DNA of 39,033 nt from an uncultured Dorea sp. (GCA_947652615.1 CANTDX010000031.1:1-39033); one strand, 5' to 3'; positions 32,379-39,033 are shown, counted from the first letter of the stretch. Notes: generated by a model not told the origin, from the sequence alone. A program made the numbers and translations.

Positions 32379-33845
32379 ATGAAATGCAGCTATTGCGGAC
32401 ATGAGATACCAGAAGGAATGGTATATTGTGGAAAATGTGGTAAGGAAGTCTGCATTGTCCCGGATTACAATCCTCTGGAGGATATGCTCACAGCGCAGAT
32501 CAAGGACGCCATCAGCGGTGAAGAAGGTTATGGAGATTATATAGATTATGATTCTATAAGAAATACGGATCCCAGAAGAGGCGGAAGTGTTCCGGGACGC
32601 AATACCGGGAGGAATACCGGGGGAGGAGTGAGCCGGAGCACAAGCCGTAATATGGGAGGAGTGAGCCGAAGCACAAGCCGTAACATGGGAAGTACGGACC
32701 GGGGAATCAGCCGGAGTACGAGCCGTGATATGGGGGTGAGCCGAAGCACAGGCCGCAATATGGGCAATACAGGCCGGGGAGTGAATCGGAGTACGAGCCG
32801 TGATATGGGAGTGAGCCGGAATACTGGGAGCAACAGGCGGGATACGGGATTTCAGCGCGGGAATACCACAGGCAATCTGCCGGAACGTGAGAGGAAGCGC
32901 CGCCAGGCGGAGCGCAAGAAGGCGAAACGCCGCCAGAGGATGGGCTGCTTCTTCCTGATATTTCTTCTGCTTGCGGCGCTGGCCGGAAGCGGGATCACGC
33001 TGTATCTGAATTCCTATACTGGGTTTGTTGCCAGAGGAGACGAGGCGCGTAAGGCGGGAGAATACAACAAGGCGATCGACTTCTATGAGAAGGCCGTCAA
33101 GAAGGATGAAAGCAAAGCGGAGGCATATGTAGGGCTTTCCAAGGTCTATATCGGTAAGAATGATCTGGACTGGGCGGAATCTATTTTCCGGGAGGCAGTT
33201 AAGAAGCATCCGGACAATGCGGATATCTATGAAGGCTATGTGAAGTTCTATATGGATACGGATCAGAAGGATGAGATTCCGCTGCTTCTGGAGGATGTAG
33301 ACGAGAAGGTGGCAGAACGGCTGGCGGGCTATATTACCAAGGCGCCGGAGTTTAGTCTGGATGACAAGGAACCATTCGAGGATGTGCAGGAGCTGTCACT
33401 GAATACGGAGGATGGCTATACCATCTATTATACGGATAACGGGGAAGAGGCGACGGTTGCGAGCACGAAGTATACGGAGCCGCTCCTGATCGGGGAAGGC
33501 GAGACGGTGATTACCGCTATCGCCGTGGATACCAAGGGGGTGCCAAGCCTTCCAGTGAAGAAGACTTATACGGTAGAGCTTCCCATTGTGGATGCGCCGG
33601 CGGTATCTCCGTCTACAGGACAGTATAATTCGGCAGTGCCGATCGAGATCAAGATACCGGAAGGGTATGCGGCGTATTATACGACCGACGGGGAAGACCC
33701 GACGCTTTCGTCTGCCCTATATACGGGGCCGGTCGAGATGCCGGAAGGAGAGACGCTGTTCAAGGCGGTACTTGTGAACGGCAAAGGCCGGATGAGCGGG
33801 GTTACGACCAGGAATTATGTGCTGGAAACAGAGGCGGCGGAATAA
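32379..33845 (+). CDS. Multidomain membrane protein: zinc ribbon, Arg/Ser repeats, one TM helix, TPRs and chitobiase-like C-terminal domains
   Basis: A 488-residue protein of unknown function with a clear modular plan. Residues 3-20 hold a zinc ribbon (C-x2-C at 3/6 and C-x2-C at 17/20). Residues ~80-155 are tandem units around SRSTSRNMG. A very basic stretch (R-E-R-K-R-R-Q-A-E-R-K-K-A-K-R-R) precedes one membrane helix at ~190-210 (G-C-F-F-L-I-F-L-L-L-A-A-L). Outside there are two to three TPR-like units from ~215 to 295 (G-E-Y-N-K-A-I-D-F-Y-E-K-A-V), then two chitobiase/CHB_HEX_C-type beta domains, each marked Y-T-x-D-G/N-x-x-P/A-T. By the positive-inside rule the zinc ribbon and repeats are cytoplasmic and the TPR and beta domains extracellular. 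It may link an internal signal to the cell surface; that is inference. Confidence 0.8.
   Translation: MKCSYCGHEIPEGMVYCGKCGKEVCIVPDYNPLEDMLTAQIKDAISGEEGYGDYIDYDSIRNTDPRRGGSVPGRNTGRNTGGGVSRSTSRNMGGVSRSTSRNMGSTDRGISRSTSRDMGVSRSTGRNMGNTGRGVNRSTSRDMGVSRNTGSNRRDTGFQRGNTTGNLPERERKRRQAERKKAKRRQRMGCFFLIFLLLAALAGSGITLYLNSYTGFVARGDEARKAGEYNKAIDFYEKAVKKDESKAEAYVGLSKVYIGKNDLDWAESIFREAVKKHPDNADIYEGYVKFYMDTDQKDEIPLLLEDVDEKVAERLAGYITKAPEFSLDDKEPFEDVQELSLNTEDGYTIYYTDNGEEATVASTKYTEPLLIGEGETVITAIAVDTKGVPSLPVKKTYTVELPIVDAPAVSPSTGQYNSAVPIEIKIPEGYAAYYTTDGEDPTLSSALYTGPVEMPEGETLFKAVLVNGKGRMSGVTTRNYVLETEAAE
32625..32828 (+). repeat. In-frame minisatellite encoding Arg/Ser-rich repeats
   Basis: About six imperfect copies of a 30-45 base unit (core GTGAGCCGGAGCACAAGCCG, with variants) lie inside the zinc-ribbon protein gene. 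They encode V-S-R-S-T-S-R-N/D-M-G, alternating with S/N-T-D/G-R-G spacers. Unit length is a multiple of three throughout, so copy-number change would keep the frame. Confidence 0.85.
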
Positions 33846-33916
33846 TTATCTGGTTATACTGAGCGGCAGATTTATCAGCCGTGAATGTAAATATTATAAA
33901 AAAGGAGATTAGGATT

Positions 33917-34072
33917 ATGAAGTATGTATGTGATGTATGCGGATGGGAATATGATGAGGAGCAGGGATATCCGGAGGGAGGAATCGAACCGGGAACAAAA
34001 TGGGAAGATGTTCCGGAGGATTTCCTGTGTCCGCTGTGCCAGGTAGGTAAGGACGAATTTTCAGAAGTATAG
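33917..34072 (+). CDS. Rubredoxin
   Basis: A 51-residue electron carrier with one Fe(Cys)4 site: Cys5 and Cys8 in VCDVCGW, and Cys38 and Cys41 in FLCPLCQVGK. Y12, the G-Y-P-E-G-G-I-E-P-G-T loop and W-E-D-V-P-E-D-F are all standard. The start is the ATG at 33917, 9 bases after AAAGGAG; a longer frame upstream has no ribosome binding site. It likely serves oxygen or peroxide detoxification in this anaerobe, but no rubrerythrin or flavodiiron partner is in the window. It stands alone between two unrelated genes with a terminator after it. Confidence 0.96.
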   Translation: MKYVCDVCGWEYDEEQGYPEGGIEPGTKWEDVPEDFLCPLCQVGKDEFSEV

Positions 34073-34077
34073 GGTTC

Positions 34078-34118
34078 TAAGGGCTGTTGTCTGTGAGATC
34101 GGGCAGCAGCCTTTTCTT
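34078..34118 (+). terminator. Terminator after rubredoxin
   Basis: A stem between AAGGGCTGTTGTC (34079-34091) and GGCAGCAGCCTT (about 34102-34113), with one bulge and G-T pairs, is followed by a T-rich run. Confidence 0.75.
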
Positions 34119-34142
34119 TTTTTCAGATATTTTTCGATTACA

Positions 34143-34171
34143 TGCACCCAAATGTCGGTTTCATTTGTCTA
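34143..34171 (+). promoter_or_regulatory. Possible ECF-type promoter of the sigma factor gene
   Basis: TGCACC (34143-34148), a 17-base spacer and TGTCTA (34166-34171) resemble the general ECF layout (xAAC/ACC at -35, xGTC at -10) and lie 35 bases before the sigma gene. No vegetative promoter was seen in the same place. Autoregulation is inferred. Confidence 0.35.
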
Positions 34172-34206
34172 ATAGATGTAAGAGCAATAGGAAGGAGGAG
34201 AATAAG

Positions 34207-34701
34207 ATGGATGCTTTGCTTGTGAAGCGCGCACAGAAGAATGACATGGACGCGTTCGTGGCTCTGATAGAGAAGCATAAGACGGGACTTTATAAAGTGG
34301 CAAAGAGCTATCTGAGAAGCGAGGAGGATGTGGCCGACGTGATGCAGGATACGGTATTATCAGCATATGAGCATATCCGGGAGTTGAAGAATGTGTCGTA
34401 TTTTAAGACCTGGCTTACCCGGATATTGATCAATCACTGTAAGAATATGATAAGGCAGCAGAAGCGCTGTATTGTCTCAGAGGAGGTGCCGGAAACTTCC
34501 GATACGGTGCCGCCGGATGACAGAGAATTCTATGCGTTGGTGGGCGAGCTTCCGGAGGATTACCGTATGATCTTCCTGCTGTATTACGGGGAAGGTTTTC
34601 GTACCGGAGAGATCGCACAGATATTGGAATTGAATGAGAATACGGTGAAAAGCAGGCTGAGAAGGGGCAGGGAGAAATTAAAACATGTGCTGTGTTACTG
34701 A
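34207..34701 (+). CDS. ECF-type RNA polymerase sigma factor
   Basis: A 164-residue sigma-70 family factor with regions 2 and 4 only. Region 2 is D-A-F-V-A-L-I-E-K-H-K to W-L-T-R-I-L-I-N-H-C, with E-E-D-V-A-D-V-M-Q-D-T-V as the core-binding segment. Region 4 is L-P-E-D-Y-R-M-I-F-L-L-Y-Y, followed by the helix-turn-helix T-G-E-I-A-Q-I-L-E-L-N-E-N-T-V-K-S-R-L-R-R-G-R. The start is the ATG at 34207, set by GGAAGGAGGAG 8-9 bases upstream; the frame extends further but without family similarity. The next gene encodes a DUF4179 membrane protein, the usual partner of this type of sigma factor and its presumed anti-sigma factor. The inducing signal is not visible. Confidence 0.93.
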   Translation: MDALLVKRAQKNDMDAFVALIEKHKTGLYKVAKSYLRSEEDVADVMQDTVLSAYEHIRELKNVSYFKTWLTRILINHCKNMIRQQKRCIVSEEVPETSDTVPPDDREFYALVGELPEDYRMIFLLYYGEGFRTGEIAQILELNENTVKSRLRRGREKLKHVLCY

Positions 34702-34744
34702 GATGCAGTGGGTAGTCAACACACTGGAATAGGAGGTTATGTAA

Positions 34745-35881
34745 ATGAGAATATCTGAGAATCAGTTAAGGGAGACATTAAGCAGGGAAGTTCAGGTATC
34801 CGATCAGGTAAATGAGAGACTTCGCGATACCTATGAGATATTGGAGAAGAGACAGGAAGATTCAGGAAAGAAGAAGTATTACGGAAGAAATCTGCGGGCA
34901 GCGGCAGCAGCAGCGGCGATCATTTGCTGCGGAGTGCCGAGTATTGTCTACGCATCTGTGAAGACAGGGTTTTTCGAGGGAATGTTCGGCAATTCCACCA
35001 AGAAATCCACAGAGGTGATCCACAGGGAGATCGACGACGGCAAGGACGGAAAGGTTACCGTTGATATTCCGTCCAAAGAATTCGTACCGGTAGATGAGGC
35101 AAAGGCAGAAGCCATGATCGGGCAGTGGGTGACAGACGAACCGATCGTGAGGGAGATCGGAGAGCATACTCTGACGATAGAGAGCTTCGCTTATGACAAG
35201 AACGGGGCATGGATGTATTTCACCCTGGGACGAGAGGGCGGTGTGACGGCTCTGCAAGGTGATATGGATACCAATCTTACCAAAGGAGCATATTTTACGG
35301 ATGATGCGGAATTCTATTTTAATCTGAACTGCGGCGAAGAGATATTTGGATGCGATAACATCTATATAGATATGGAGAAGAGTACGGATGAGCTGCTGTA
35401 CTGTTCCGATTATATCCTCTGGTCGGAAGGGGTGGAGGAAGGCGATACGCCGAAGCTTTCCATCGAGAGGTATCCTTGTACACGCGGCGAACTGTATGCC
35501 ATGTCTGACGAGGAGCGCGCGGCGGCGGATATTCAGACGGAAACCATCGAGCTGTCGGATAAAGGGCAGATCCCGGTTCAGAGTATCGACCTTGGAGAGA
35601 ATGGATTTCTTGAGTATTCCCCGGTATCCGTCAGTGTGGATATGTCGAAGGGGATGGGGCTTTCAGACGAGGAAGCACAGGATCCGTATTATATGAAGCA
35701 TCTGGAGATCAGGTATAAGGATGGGAGCAGTTATGTCGTATCGGATCAGGAAGGGTGTATCGAGAACAATGGATACGTGATGGGAGCCGGCGTGTGGTAT
35801 AAGGCGGCATTCAACCGGCTGGTGGATACGGACGAGATCGCGGAGATCCTTGTGAATGATGTGAGGTTTCCGGCGGAATAG
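34745..35881 (+). CDS. DUF4179-type membrane protein, probable anti-sigma factor
   Basis: A 378-residue single-pass protein. Residues 1-45 are a charged cytoplasmic part (R-E-T-L-S-R-E-V-Q-V-S-D-Q-V-N-E-R-L) that should hold the sigma factor. An Ala-rich membrane helix spans ~50-70 (A-A-A-A-A-A-I-I-C-C-G-V-P-S-I-V-Y-A). The rest is extracytoplasmic, with the DUF4179 pattern (E-H-T-L-T-I-E-S-F-A-Y-D, W-M-Y-F-T-L-G-R-E-G-G). Two-gene operons of ECF sigma plus DUF4179 are common in Clostridia. AGGAGG lies 8 bases before the ATG. The periplasm-side domain is large, as expected for a sensor. Anti-sigma activity is inferred from arrangement. Confidence 0.85.
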   Translation: MRISENQLRETLSREVQVSDQVNERLRDTYEILEKRQEDSGKKKYYGRNLRAAAAAAAIICCGVPSIVYASVKTGFFEGMFGNSTKKSTEVIHREIDDGKDGKVTVDIPSKEFVPVDEAKAEAMIGQWVTDEPIVREIGEHTLTIESFAYDKNGAWMYFTLGREGGVTALQGDMDTNLTKGAYFTDDAEFYFNLNCGEEIFGCDNIYIDMEKSTDELLYCSDYILWSEGVEEGDTPKLSIERYPCTRGELYAMSDEERAAADIQTETIELSDKGQIPVQSIDLGENGFLEYSPVSVSVDMSKGMGLSDEEAQDPYYMKHLEIRYKDGSSYVVSDQEGCIENNGYVMGAGVWYKAAFNRLVDTDEIAEILVNDVRFPAE

Positions 35882-35890
35882 TATAGAGGA

Positions 35891-35946
35891 GAATCCCCGC
35901 GGAAATCGGATATTGTGATGTTCGGTTCCTGCGGGGATTCTTTTTT
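35891..35946 (+). terminator. Strong terminator after the sigma/anti-sigma operon
   Basis: The arms GAATCCCCGC (35891-35900) and GCGGGGATTC (35931-35940) are perfect complements and are followed by T6. It lies between convergent genes; on the minus strand it has no long T-tract. Confidence 0.92.
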
Positions 35947-35961
35947 CAGACTGTGGCGTTC

Positions 35962-37143
35962 TTAGAAGTCAACTTCTGTTCCATAGTATGTACAGGTAAA
36001 TAATTTCTCCATTGCGGCCGGATCGATCGCTCTTGGATTAGATCCGGTACAAGCATCGCCTACTGCAAGTTCTGAAATCTTCGCAATCTTTTCCTTAAAT
36101 TCATCCTCATTGATTCCGAACTCTCTCAGAGTCTTAGGAATGTTAAGTCTTACATTGAAGTCATCGATTTTCTCACACAAGCTGTTGATCAGAGCCTTTT
36201 CGGAAGTTCCTGCAAGTCCCATCCTGCGCGCAATCTCCGCATAACGTTTCGACGCTACCGGGTCCTTGGCGTTGTATTTAATTACATAAGGCAGATAGAT
36301 CGCATTGGCGCAGCCGTGCGGAATATGACCGGTTGAAAATGCGGCGCCTGTCTTGTGAGCCATGGAGTGAACAATGCCGAGTAAAGCATTAGAGAATGCC
36401 ATACCGGCCAGGCACTGTGCATAGTGCATCTGCTCTCTTGCCGTCATATCACATGCATAAGAAGCCGGAAGATAATCGAATACCATTTCAATTGCCTGTA
36501 ATGCAAGAGGATCTGTAAAAGGTCCGTTTAATGTGGATACATATGCTTCAATCGCATGGGTCAGTGCATCCATACCTGTGTATGCGACCTGTTTTACCGG
36601 AAGCCCCATAACCAAATCCGGATCTACGATCGCAACATCCGGTGTAATATTGAAGTCAGCGAGAGGATATTTCACACCTGTCTGATAGTTCGTGATTACA
36701 GAGAACGCAGTTACCTCTGTAGCTGTTCCTGAGGTAGACGGGATCGCACAGAATTTTGCCTTCTGTCTGAGTTCCGGAAAATTAAACGGAATACACAAGT
36801 CTTCAAAAGTAGTCTCAGGATACTCGTAGAATGCCCACATAGCTTTGGCTGCATCGATCGGAGAACCGCCGCCCATAGACACGATCCAGTCGGGTTCAAA
36901 TGCCCGCATTGCTTCTGCACCTTTCATAACGGTCTCTACTGACGGGTCAGGCTCAACACCTTCAAACAGTTCCACTTCCATTCCGCCTTCCTTCAGGTAA
37001 TTTACAGCCCTGTCAAGGAATCCCTGGCGTTTCATAGAACCGCCGCCCACAACGAGGATGGCCTTATGTCCATTCAGGTTCTTAAGCTCTTCCAAACATC
37101 CTTTTCCATGATATACATCTCTTGGTAATGTAAATCTGCTCAT
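35962..37143 (-). CDS. Iron-containing (group III) alcohol dehydrogenase
   Basis: A 393-residue NAD(P)H-dependent Fe-ADH that reduces aldehydes to alcohols at the end of fermentation. It has the nucleotide motif GGGSPIDAAKAM near residue 95, the P-S-T-S-G-T-A-T-E-V-T loop near 140, and the metal-binding Asp/His set in G-M-D-A-L-T-H-A-I-E-A-Y, H-S-M-A-H-K and G-H-I-P-H-G. The start is the ATG at 37143, 10 bases after AAGGAG; a GTG three codons earlier is too close to that site. It is monocistronic, with its own promoter overlapping two Rex-like operators. Aldehyde substrate and NADH versus NADPH preference cannot be read from sequence; Rex control favours NADH. Confidence 0.93.
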   Translation of the reverse strand: MSRFTLPRDVYHGKGCLEELKNLNGHKAILVVGGGSMKRQGFLDRAVNYLKEGGMEVELFEGVEPDPSVETVMKGAEAMRAFEPDWIVSMGGGSPIDAAKAMWAFYEYPETTFEDLCIPFNFPELRQKAKFCAIPSTSGTATEVTAFSVITNYQTGVKYPLADFNITPDVAIVDPDLVMGLPVKQVAYTGMDALTHAIEAYVSTLNGPFTDPLALQAIEMVFDYLPASYACDMTAREQMHYAQCLAGMAFSNALLGIVHSMAHKTGAAFSTGHIPHGCANAIYLPYVIKYNAKDPVASKRYAEIARRMGLAGTSEKALINSLCEKIDDFNVRLNIPKTLREFGINEDEFKEKIAKISELAVGDACTGSNPRAIDPAAMEKLFTCTYYGTEVDF

Positions 37144-37167
37144 TGCTTCCACTCTCCTTTGCTTGTT

Positions 37168-37215
37168 TTGTTAATTCTTTATCAAAATAATACTCCTGTT
37201 AAGAAATTAACGCAA
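37168..37215 (-). promoter_or_regulatory. Alcohol dehydrogenase promoter with two Rex-type operators
   Basis: On the minus strand TTGCGT (37210-37215), a 17-base spacer and TATTAT (37187-37192) form the promoter. Site 1 at 37168-37185 reads TTGTTAATTCTTTATCAA, one mismatch from the Rex consensus TTGTTAA-N4-TTAACAA, and lies just downstream of the -10 box. Site 2 at 37196-37213 reads CTGTTAAGAAATTAACGC, with a perfect GTTAA-N4-TTAAC core, and fills the spacer and part of the -35 box. The site centres are 28 bases apart. Confidence 0.82.
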
Positions 37216-37321
37216 TATATTACACAAATTTTATTGTATTTTATCCGGTACAATCGTATGCGCAATTTAGATGAAAAAATCGAGGTCTATCGGGAGAAAA
37301 TAGAAGGGAGTAAGAGGGAAG

Positions 37322-37528
37322 ATGAAGAAGTCAGAGGGAGTTCGGAGAAGTGATCTGAAAAGGATTCCGGGTGTGGGGGCGAATATGGAGCGTCACCTAA
37401 ATAATATCGGGATCAATTGTGTTGAGGATCTGAAGGGGAAGGAACCGGAGGAATTGTATCGTCTGGACAGTATCAAGAAGGGATACCGGGACGACCCTTG
37501 TGTGCTGTATGTAATGGCGGAGAAGTAA
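37322..37528 (+). CDS. Truncated Cdd1-like helix-hairpin-helix protein
   Basis: A 68-residue protein with a helix-hairpin-helix core, L-K-R-I-P-G-V-G-A-N-M-E-R-H-L, then N-I-G-I-N-C-V-E-D-L-K-G-K-E-P-E-E-L-Y. This is the pattern of the Cdd1/'pathogenicity locus' family, whose members continue past D-x-C-V-L-Y-V-F-R with another 20-25 residues. Here the sequence changes at V-L-Y-V to M-A-E-K and stops. The DNA from 37502 onward matches the Rpn-type gene at 38655, so the natural C terminus seems to have been replaced. The start is the ATG at 37322 after AAGAGGGAAG. A weak 31-codon frame at 37258-37353 overlaps it. Function is unknown; HhH modules bind DNA non-specifically. Confidence 0.65.
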   Translation: MKKSEGVRRSDLKRIPGVGANMERHLNNIGINCVEDLKGKEPEELYRLDSIKKGYRDDPCVLYVMAEK

Positions 37529-37670
37529 AGGAATAAATGAGGAAATCGATCAGGTAAACCGCTTGTACCAGCGATTGGTTGACGAGAAGAAATATGAAGA
37601 TTTGGAACGGTCGACGCAAAAGAGCCAAATGTATTTTAGGAAGTGTATTTTGTCGAAATATTTTGGTTGA
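37502..37670 (+). pseudogene. Internally deleted 3' copy of the Rpn-type nuclease gene
   Basis: Bases 37502-37521 match 38655-38674 (19 of 20), and 37521-37615 match 38784-38878 with three differences in 95. The intervening 109 bases of the full gene are missing. The second block still encodes the Rpn C-terminal helices (N-E-E-I-D-Q-V-N-R-L-Y-Q-R-L-V-D-E-K-K-Y) in a frame without a start, ending at the TGA at 37668-37670. It is a relic fused to the end of the Cdd1-like gene. Confidence 0.8.
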
Positions 37671-37847
37671 CAGAATATCACTTGTCCATTAAACTGGATT
37701 TAACAGAAAAAGATGAGAATTTCAGAGAGACTGTCATAGTCTTTAAACCGTCGTTTTTAGGCGGATTCTATTTTCTAAGAAGTCAATCCCAGGTTCAGGG
37801 AGATATCCATGACATAACAAGGAAAGTGAGAAATTTATTCAATATCA
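37671..37847. other. AT-rich gap between the relic and the intact Rpn gene
   Basis: No frame in this stretch has a ribosome binding site with recognisable coding content. A 95-codon frame at 37643-37930 runs through the relic, the promoter and the leader and is rejected. The sequence may be the decayed body of an older insertion. Confidence 0.5.
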
Positions 37848-37876
37848 TTGTTTATTCGGTCGCTTTTTGCTATAGT
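37848..37876 (+). promoter_or_regulatory. Candidate promoter of the Rpn-type nuclease gene
   Basis: TTGTTT (37848-37853), a 17-base spacer and TATAGT (37871-37876) lie about 100 bases before the start codon. Confidence 0.5.
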
Positions 37877-37973
37877 AGAATTAGAACAAAAAAGATATTG
37901 GTTCAAATCATCGTTCGCAGAATTTCTTAAGATAGTTTCTCTGTATCGAGTCTTAGATAAGGAGGAACTGCGC

Positions 37974-38930
37974 TTGAGGAAAAGGAAAAAGAAGAGAACC
38001 AGGACGAAAGATAAGACGGGAATAAAGAACAGGGAAAACACGAAGGATAAGAATAAAAATAAAAATGAAGCGTCCGCTATTCAGAAGCATGAAGATGCTG
38101 CGCTTAAGACCGCGATGAGGTATTTTGCGGAGGAGCTGCTTCCGTATTTGGGGATCAAGGGAGAGGTAAAAGGGTATGCGCCGACAGAAATCATACATCT
38201 GGAGTTAAAGCGTTTCTTGGAGGATTTCAATCTGATTATGGATGATGGTTCCTGGAAGCATTTTGAGTTCCAGAGTACGAATGATGGGACAGAAGACCTG
38301 CGCCGATTTCGGAGCTATGAGGCAGTGATGAGTCAGCATTATAGGGTGCCGATCACCACGTATGTGTTATATTCGGGGAACATTCGGAAGCCTATGACAG
38401 AATTGAAGGAAGGAGAGAATAGGTATCAGATTATCCCGATCATCATGAGGGATAAGAATGCGGATCGGCTCATCGAAGATCTTGAGCAGAAGGTGAAGGA
38501 AGGCGAGGACTTGAGCAGAAATGATCTGGTGCCGTTGTCTCTGTGTCTGCTGATGGGTGGGAAGATGGCGCTTGTGGACCGGGTGAAAGCAGCATTTGAA
38601 ATTATCCGGAGGGTAAAGGGAGTTTGTGCGGAGGATGCAGCAAAGCTGGAGGCGGTGCTGTATGTGATGGCGGATAAGTTTCTGAAGCAGGAAGAGATGG
38701 AGAAGATAAAGGAGGAAATCAGCATGATGAAGTTGAGTCAGGTGTTGTTTGATATGGGTAAGGAAGAGGGAAAAAGTGAAGGAAGAAGTGAAGGAATAAA
38801 TGAGGGAATCGATCAGGTAAACCGCTTGCACCAGCGATTGGTTGACGAGAAGAAATATGAAGATTTGGAACGGTCGACCAGAGATAAGGAATACCAGAGA
38901 TCTTTATTTAAGAAGTATAGCATCCTATAG
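37974..38930 (+). CDS. Rpn/PD-(D/E)XK nuclease family ('putative transposase') protein
   Basis: I place the start at the TTG at 37974: AAGGAGGA lies 8 bases upstream, and the open frame before it runs through the probable promoter. The resulting 318-residue protein has a very basic, Asn/Lys-rich N terminus (R-K-R-K-K-K-R-T-R-T-K) and then the nuclease core with D-F-N-L-I-M-D-D-G and H-F-E-F-Q-S (Asp84, Glu98, Gln100: the PD-(D/E)xK pattern with the E-x-Q variant common in this family). A helical region follows, and a C-terminal charged repeat tract (E-G-K-S-E-G-R-S-E-G-I-N-E-G) ends in Y-E-D-L-E-R. Rpn proteins of E. coli promote RecA-independent recombination; whether this relative does is inference. 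Partial copies lie at 37502-37670 and, more diverged, at 522-770. Confidence 0.85.
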   Translation: MRKRKKKRTRTKDKTGIKNRENTKDKNKNKNEASAIQKHEDAALKTAMRYFAEELLPYLGIKGEVKGYAPTEIIHLELKRFLEDFNLIMDDGSWKHFEFQSTNDGTEDLRRFRSYEAVMSQHYRVPITTYVLYSGNIRKPMTELKEGENRYQIIPIIMRDKNADRLIEDLEQKVKEGEDLSRNDLVPLSLCLLMGGKMALVDRVKAAFEIIRRVKGVCAEDAAKLEAVLYVMADKFLKQEEMEKIKEEISMMKLSQVLFDMGKEEGKSEGRSEGINEGIDQVNRLHQRLVDEKKYEDLERSTRDKEYQRSLFKKYSIL

Positions 38931-38934
38931 TCAT

Positions 38935-38981
38935 AAAAATAGCCAGAATACCTTGCAAAATCAAGGAATCTGGCTATTTTT
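38935..38981 (+). terminator. Bidirectional terminator after the Rpn-type gene
   Basis: The arms AAAAATAGCCAGA (38935-38947) and TCTGGCTATTTTT (38969-38981) are perfect 13-bp complements, with an inner CCTTG/CAAGG stem. It has an A-run before it and a T-run after it, so it can work in both directions. Confidence 0.9.
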
Positions 38982-39033
38982 ATACTTGATAATATTTGTT
39001 CAAAAATGTAATGAATTATCATCCTTCATTACA

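Noticed and set aside
32625..32828. Tandem repeats as a possible CRISPR array
   Set aside because: The units are in frame, degenerate, contiguous and lack unique spacers of constant length; they encode Arg/Ser repeats.
32328..33209. A 293-codon minus-strand frame with Thr/Ala/Pro/His repeats
   Set aside because: Its repeats are just the complement of the minisatellite in the zinc-ribbon protein gene.
37258..37353. A 31-codon charged frame overlapping the start of the Cdd1-like gene
   Set aside because: No ribosome binding site; could be part of a leader, but nothing supports translation.
37643..37930. A 95-codon frame between the two Rpn copies
   Set aside because: It starts in the relic and runs through the probable promoter and leader of the intact gene; no ribosome binding site or domain.

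Overview
The window looks like a chromosomal segment of an anaerobic, low-to-mid-GC Firmicute, most likely a gut-type Lachnospiraceae. The evidence is the gene content and order: plsX-acpP-rnc-smc-ftsY, a Re-type citrate synthase next to NADP-isocitrate dehydrogenase, Rex, formate-THF ligase, rubredoxin, an iron alcohol dehydrogenase, and AGGAGG-type ribosome binding sites throughout. Almost all of it is ordinary housekeeping chromosome. The accessory material is at the two edges.

Layout. 1-830: tail and right end of an IS200/IS605-like element, then the 3' remnant of an Rpn/PD-(D/E)XK nuclease gene. 867-3282: UDP-glucose dehydrogenase and a UDP-sugar (probably UDP-glucuronate) 4-epimerase, a two-step route to UDP-galacturonate for surface polysaccharide. 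3294-5026: an orphan FliD-like protein behind a sigma-D/sigma-28-type promoter. 5038-12951: lipid, RNA-processing and chromosome genes (plsX, acpP, rnc, smc, ftsY) ending in a translationally coupled threonine dehydratase. 13035-16416: a three-gene operon (Re-citrate synthase, GntR/FCD regulator, NADP-Icd) whose promoter is covered by a perfect 30-bp palindrome. 16426-19839: a small membrane protein, an iron-sulfur-flavoprotein-like reductase and an ABC-F ATPase, separated by two near-identical hairpins.

19903-25976: rex, then a three-domain fusion (NAD(P)HX epimerase, NAD(P)HX dehydratase, alanine racemase), a MazF/EndoA RNase with no visible antitoxin, a CorC-like CBS protein, a YebC factor and an unrecognised 151-aa protein. 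25992-32331: metY, a ClpP-like TepA protease, FtsK/SpoIIIE and formate-THF ligase. 32379-35946: a zinc-ribbon/repeat/TM/TPR/chitobiase-like protein, rubredoxin, and an ECF sigma factor with its DUF4179 partner. 35962-38981: an iron alcohol dehydrogenase with two Rex-like operators, a truncated Cdd1-like HhH gene joined to a deleted Rpn copy, and a full-length Rpn-type nuclease gene.

How it fits together. Redox is a recurring theme. Rex (19965) senses NADH/NAD+; the next gene repairs hydrated NAD(P)H; and the alcohol dehydrogenase 15 kb away, which would reoxidise NADH, carries two Rex-type sites in its promoter. The citrate synthase/Icd operon supplies 2-oxoglutarate and NADPH for glutamate and has a self-contained regulator and operator. 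I saw no tRNA, rRNA, CRISPR array, prophage or recognisable defence island. The most interesting signals are regulatory (13043-13072, 37168-37215, 3294-3320, 27313-27360) and architectural (20695-23466, 32379-33845, 37322-37670).
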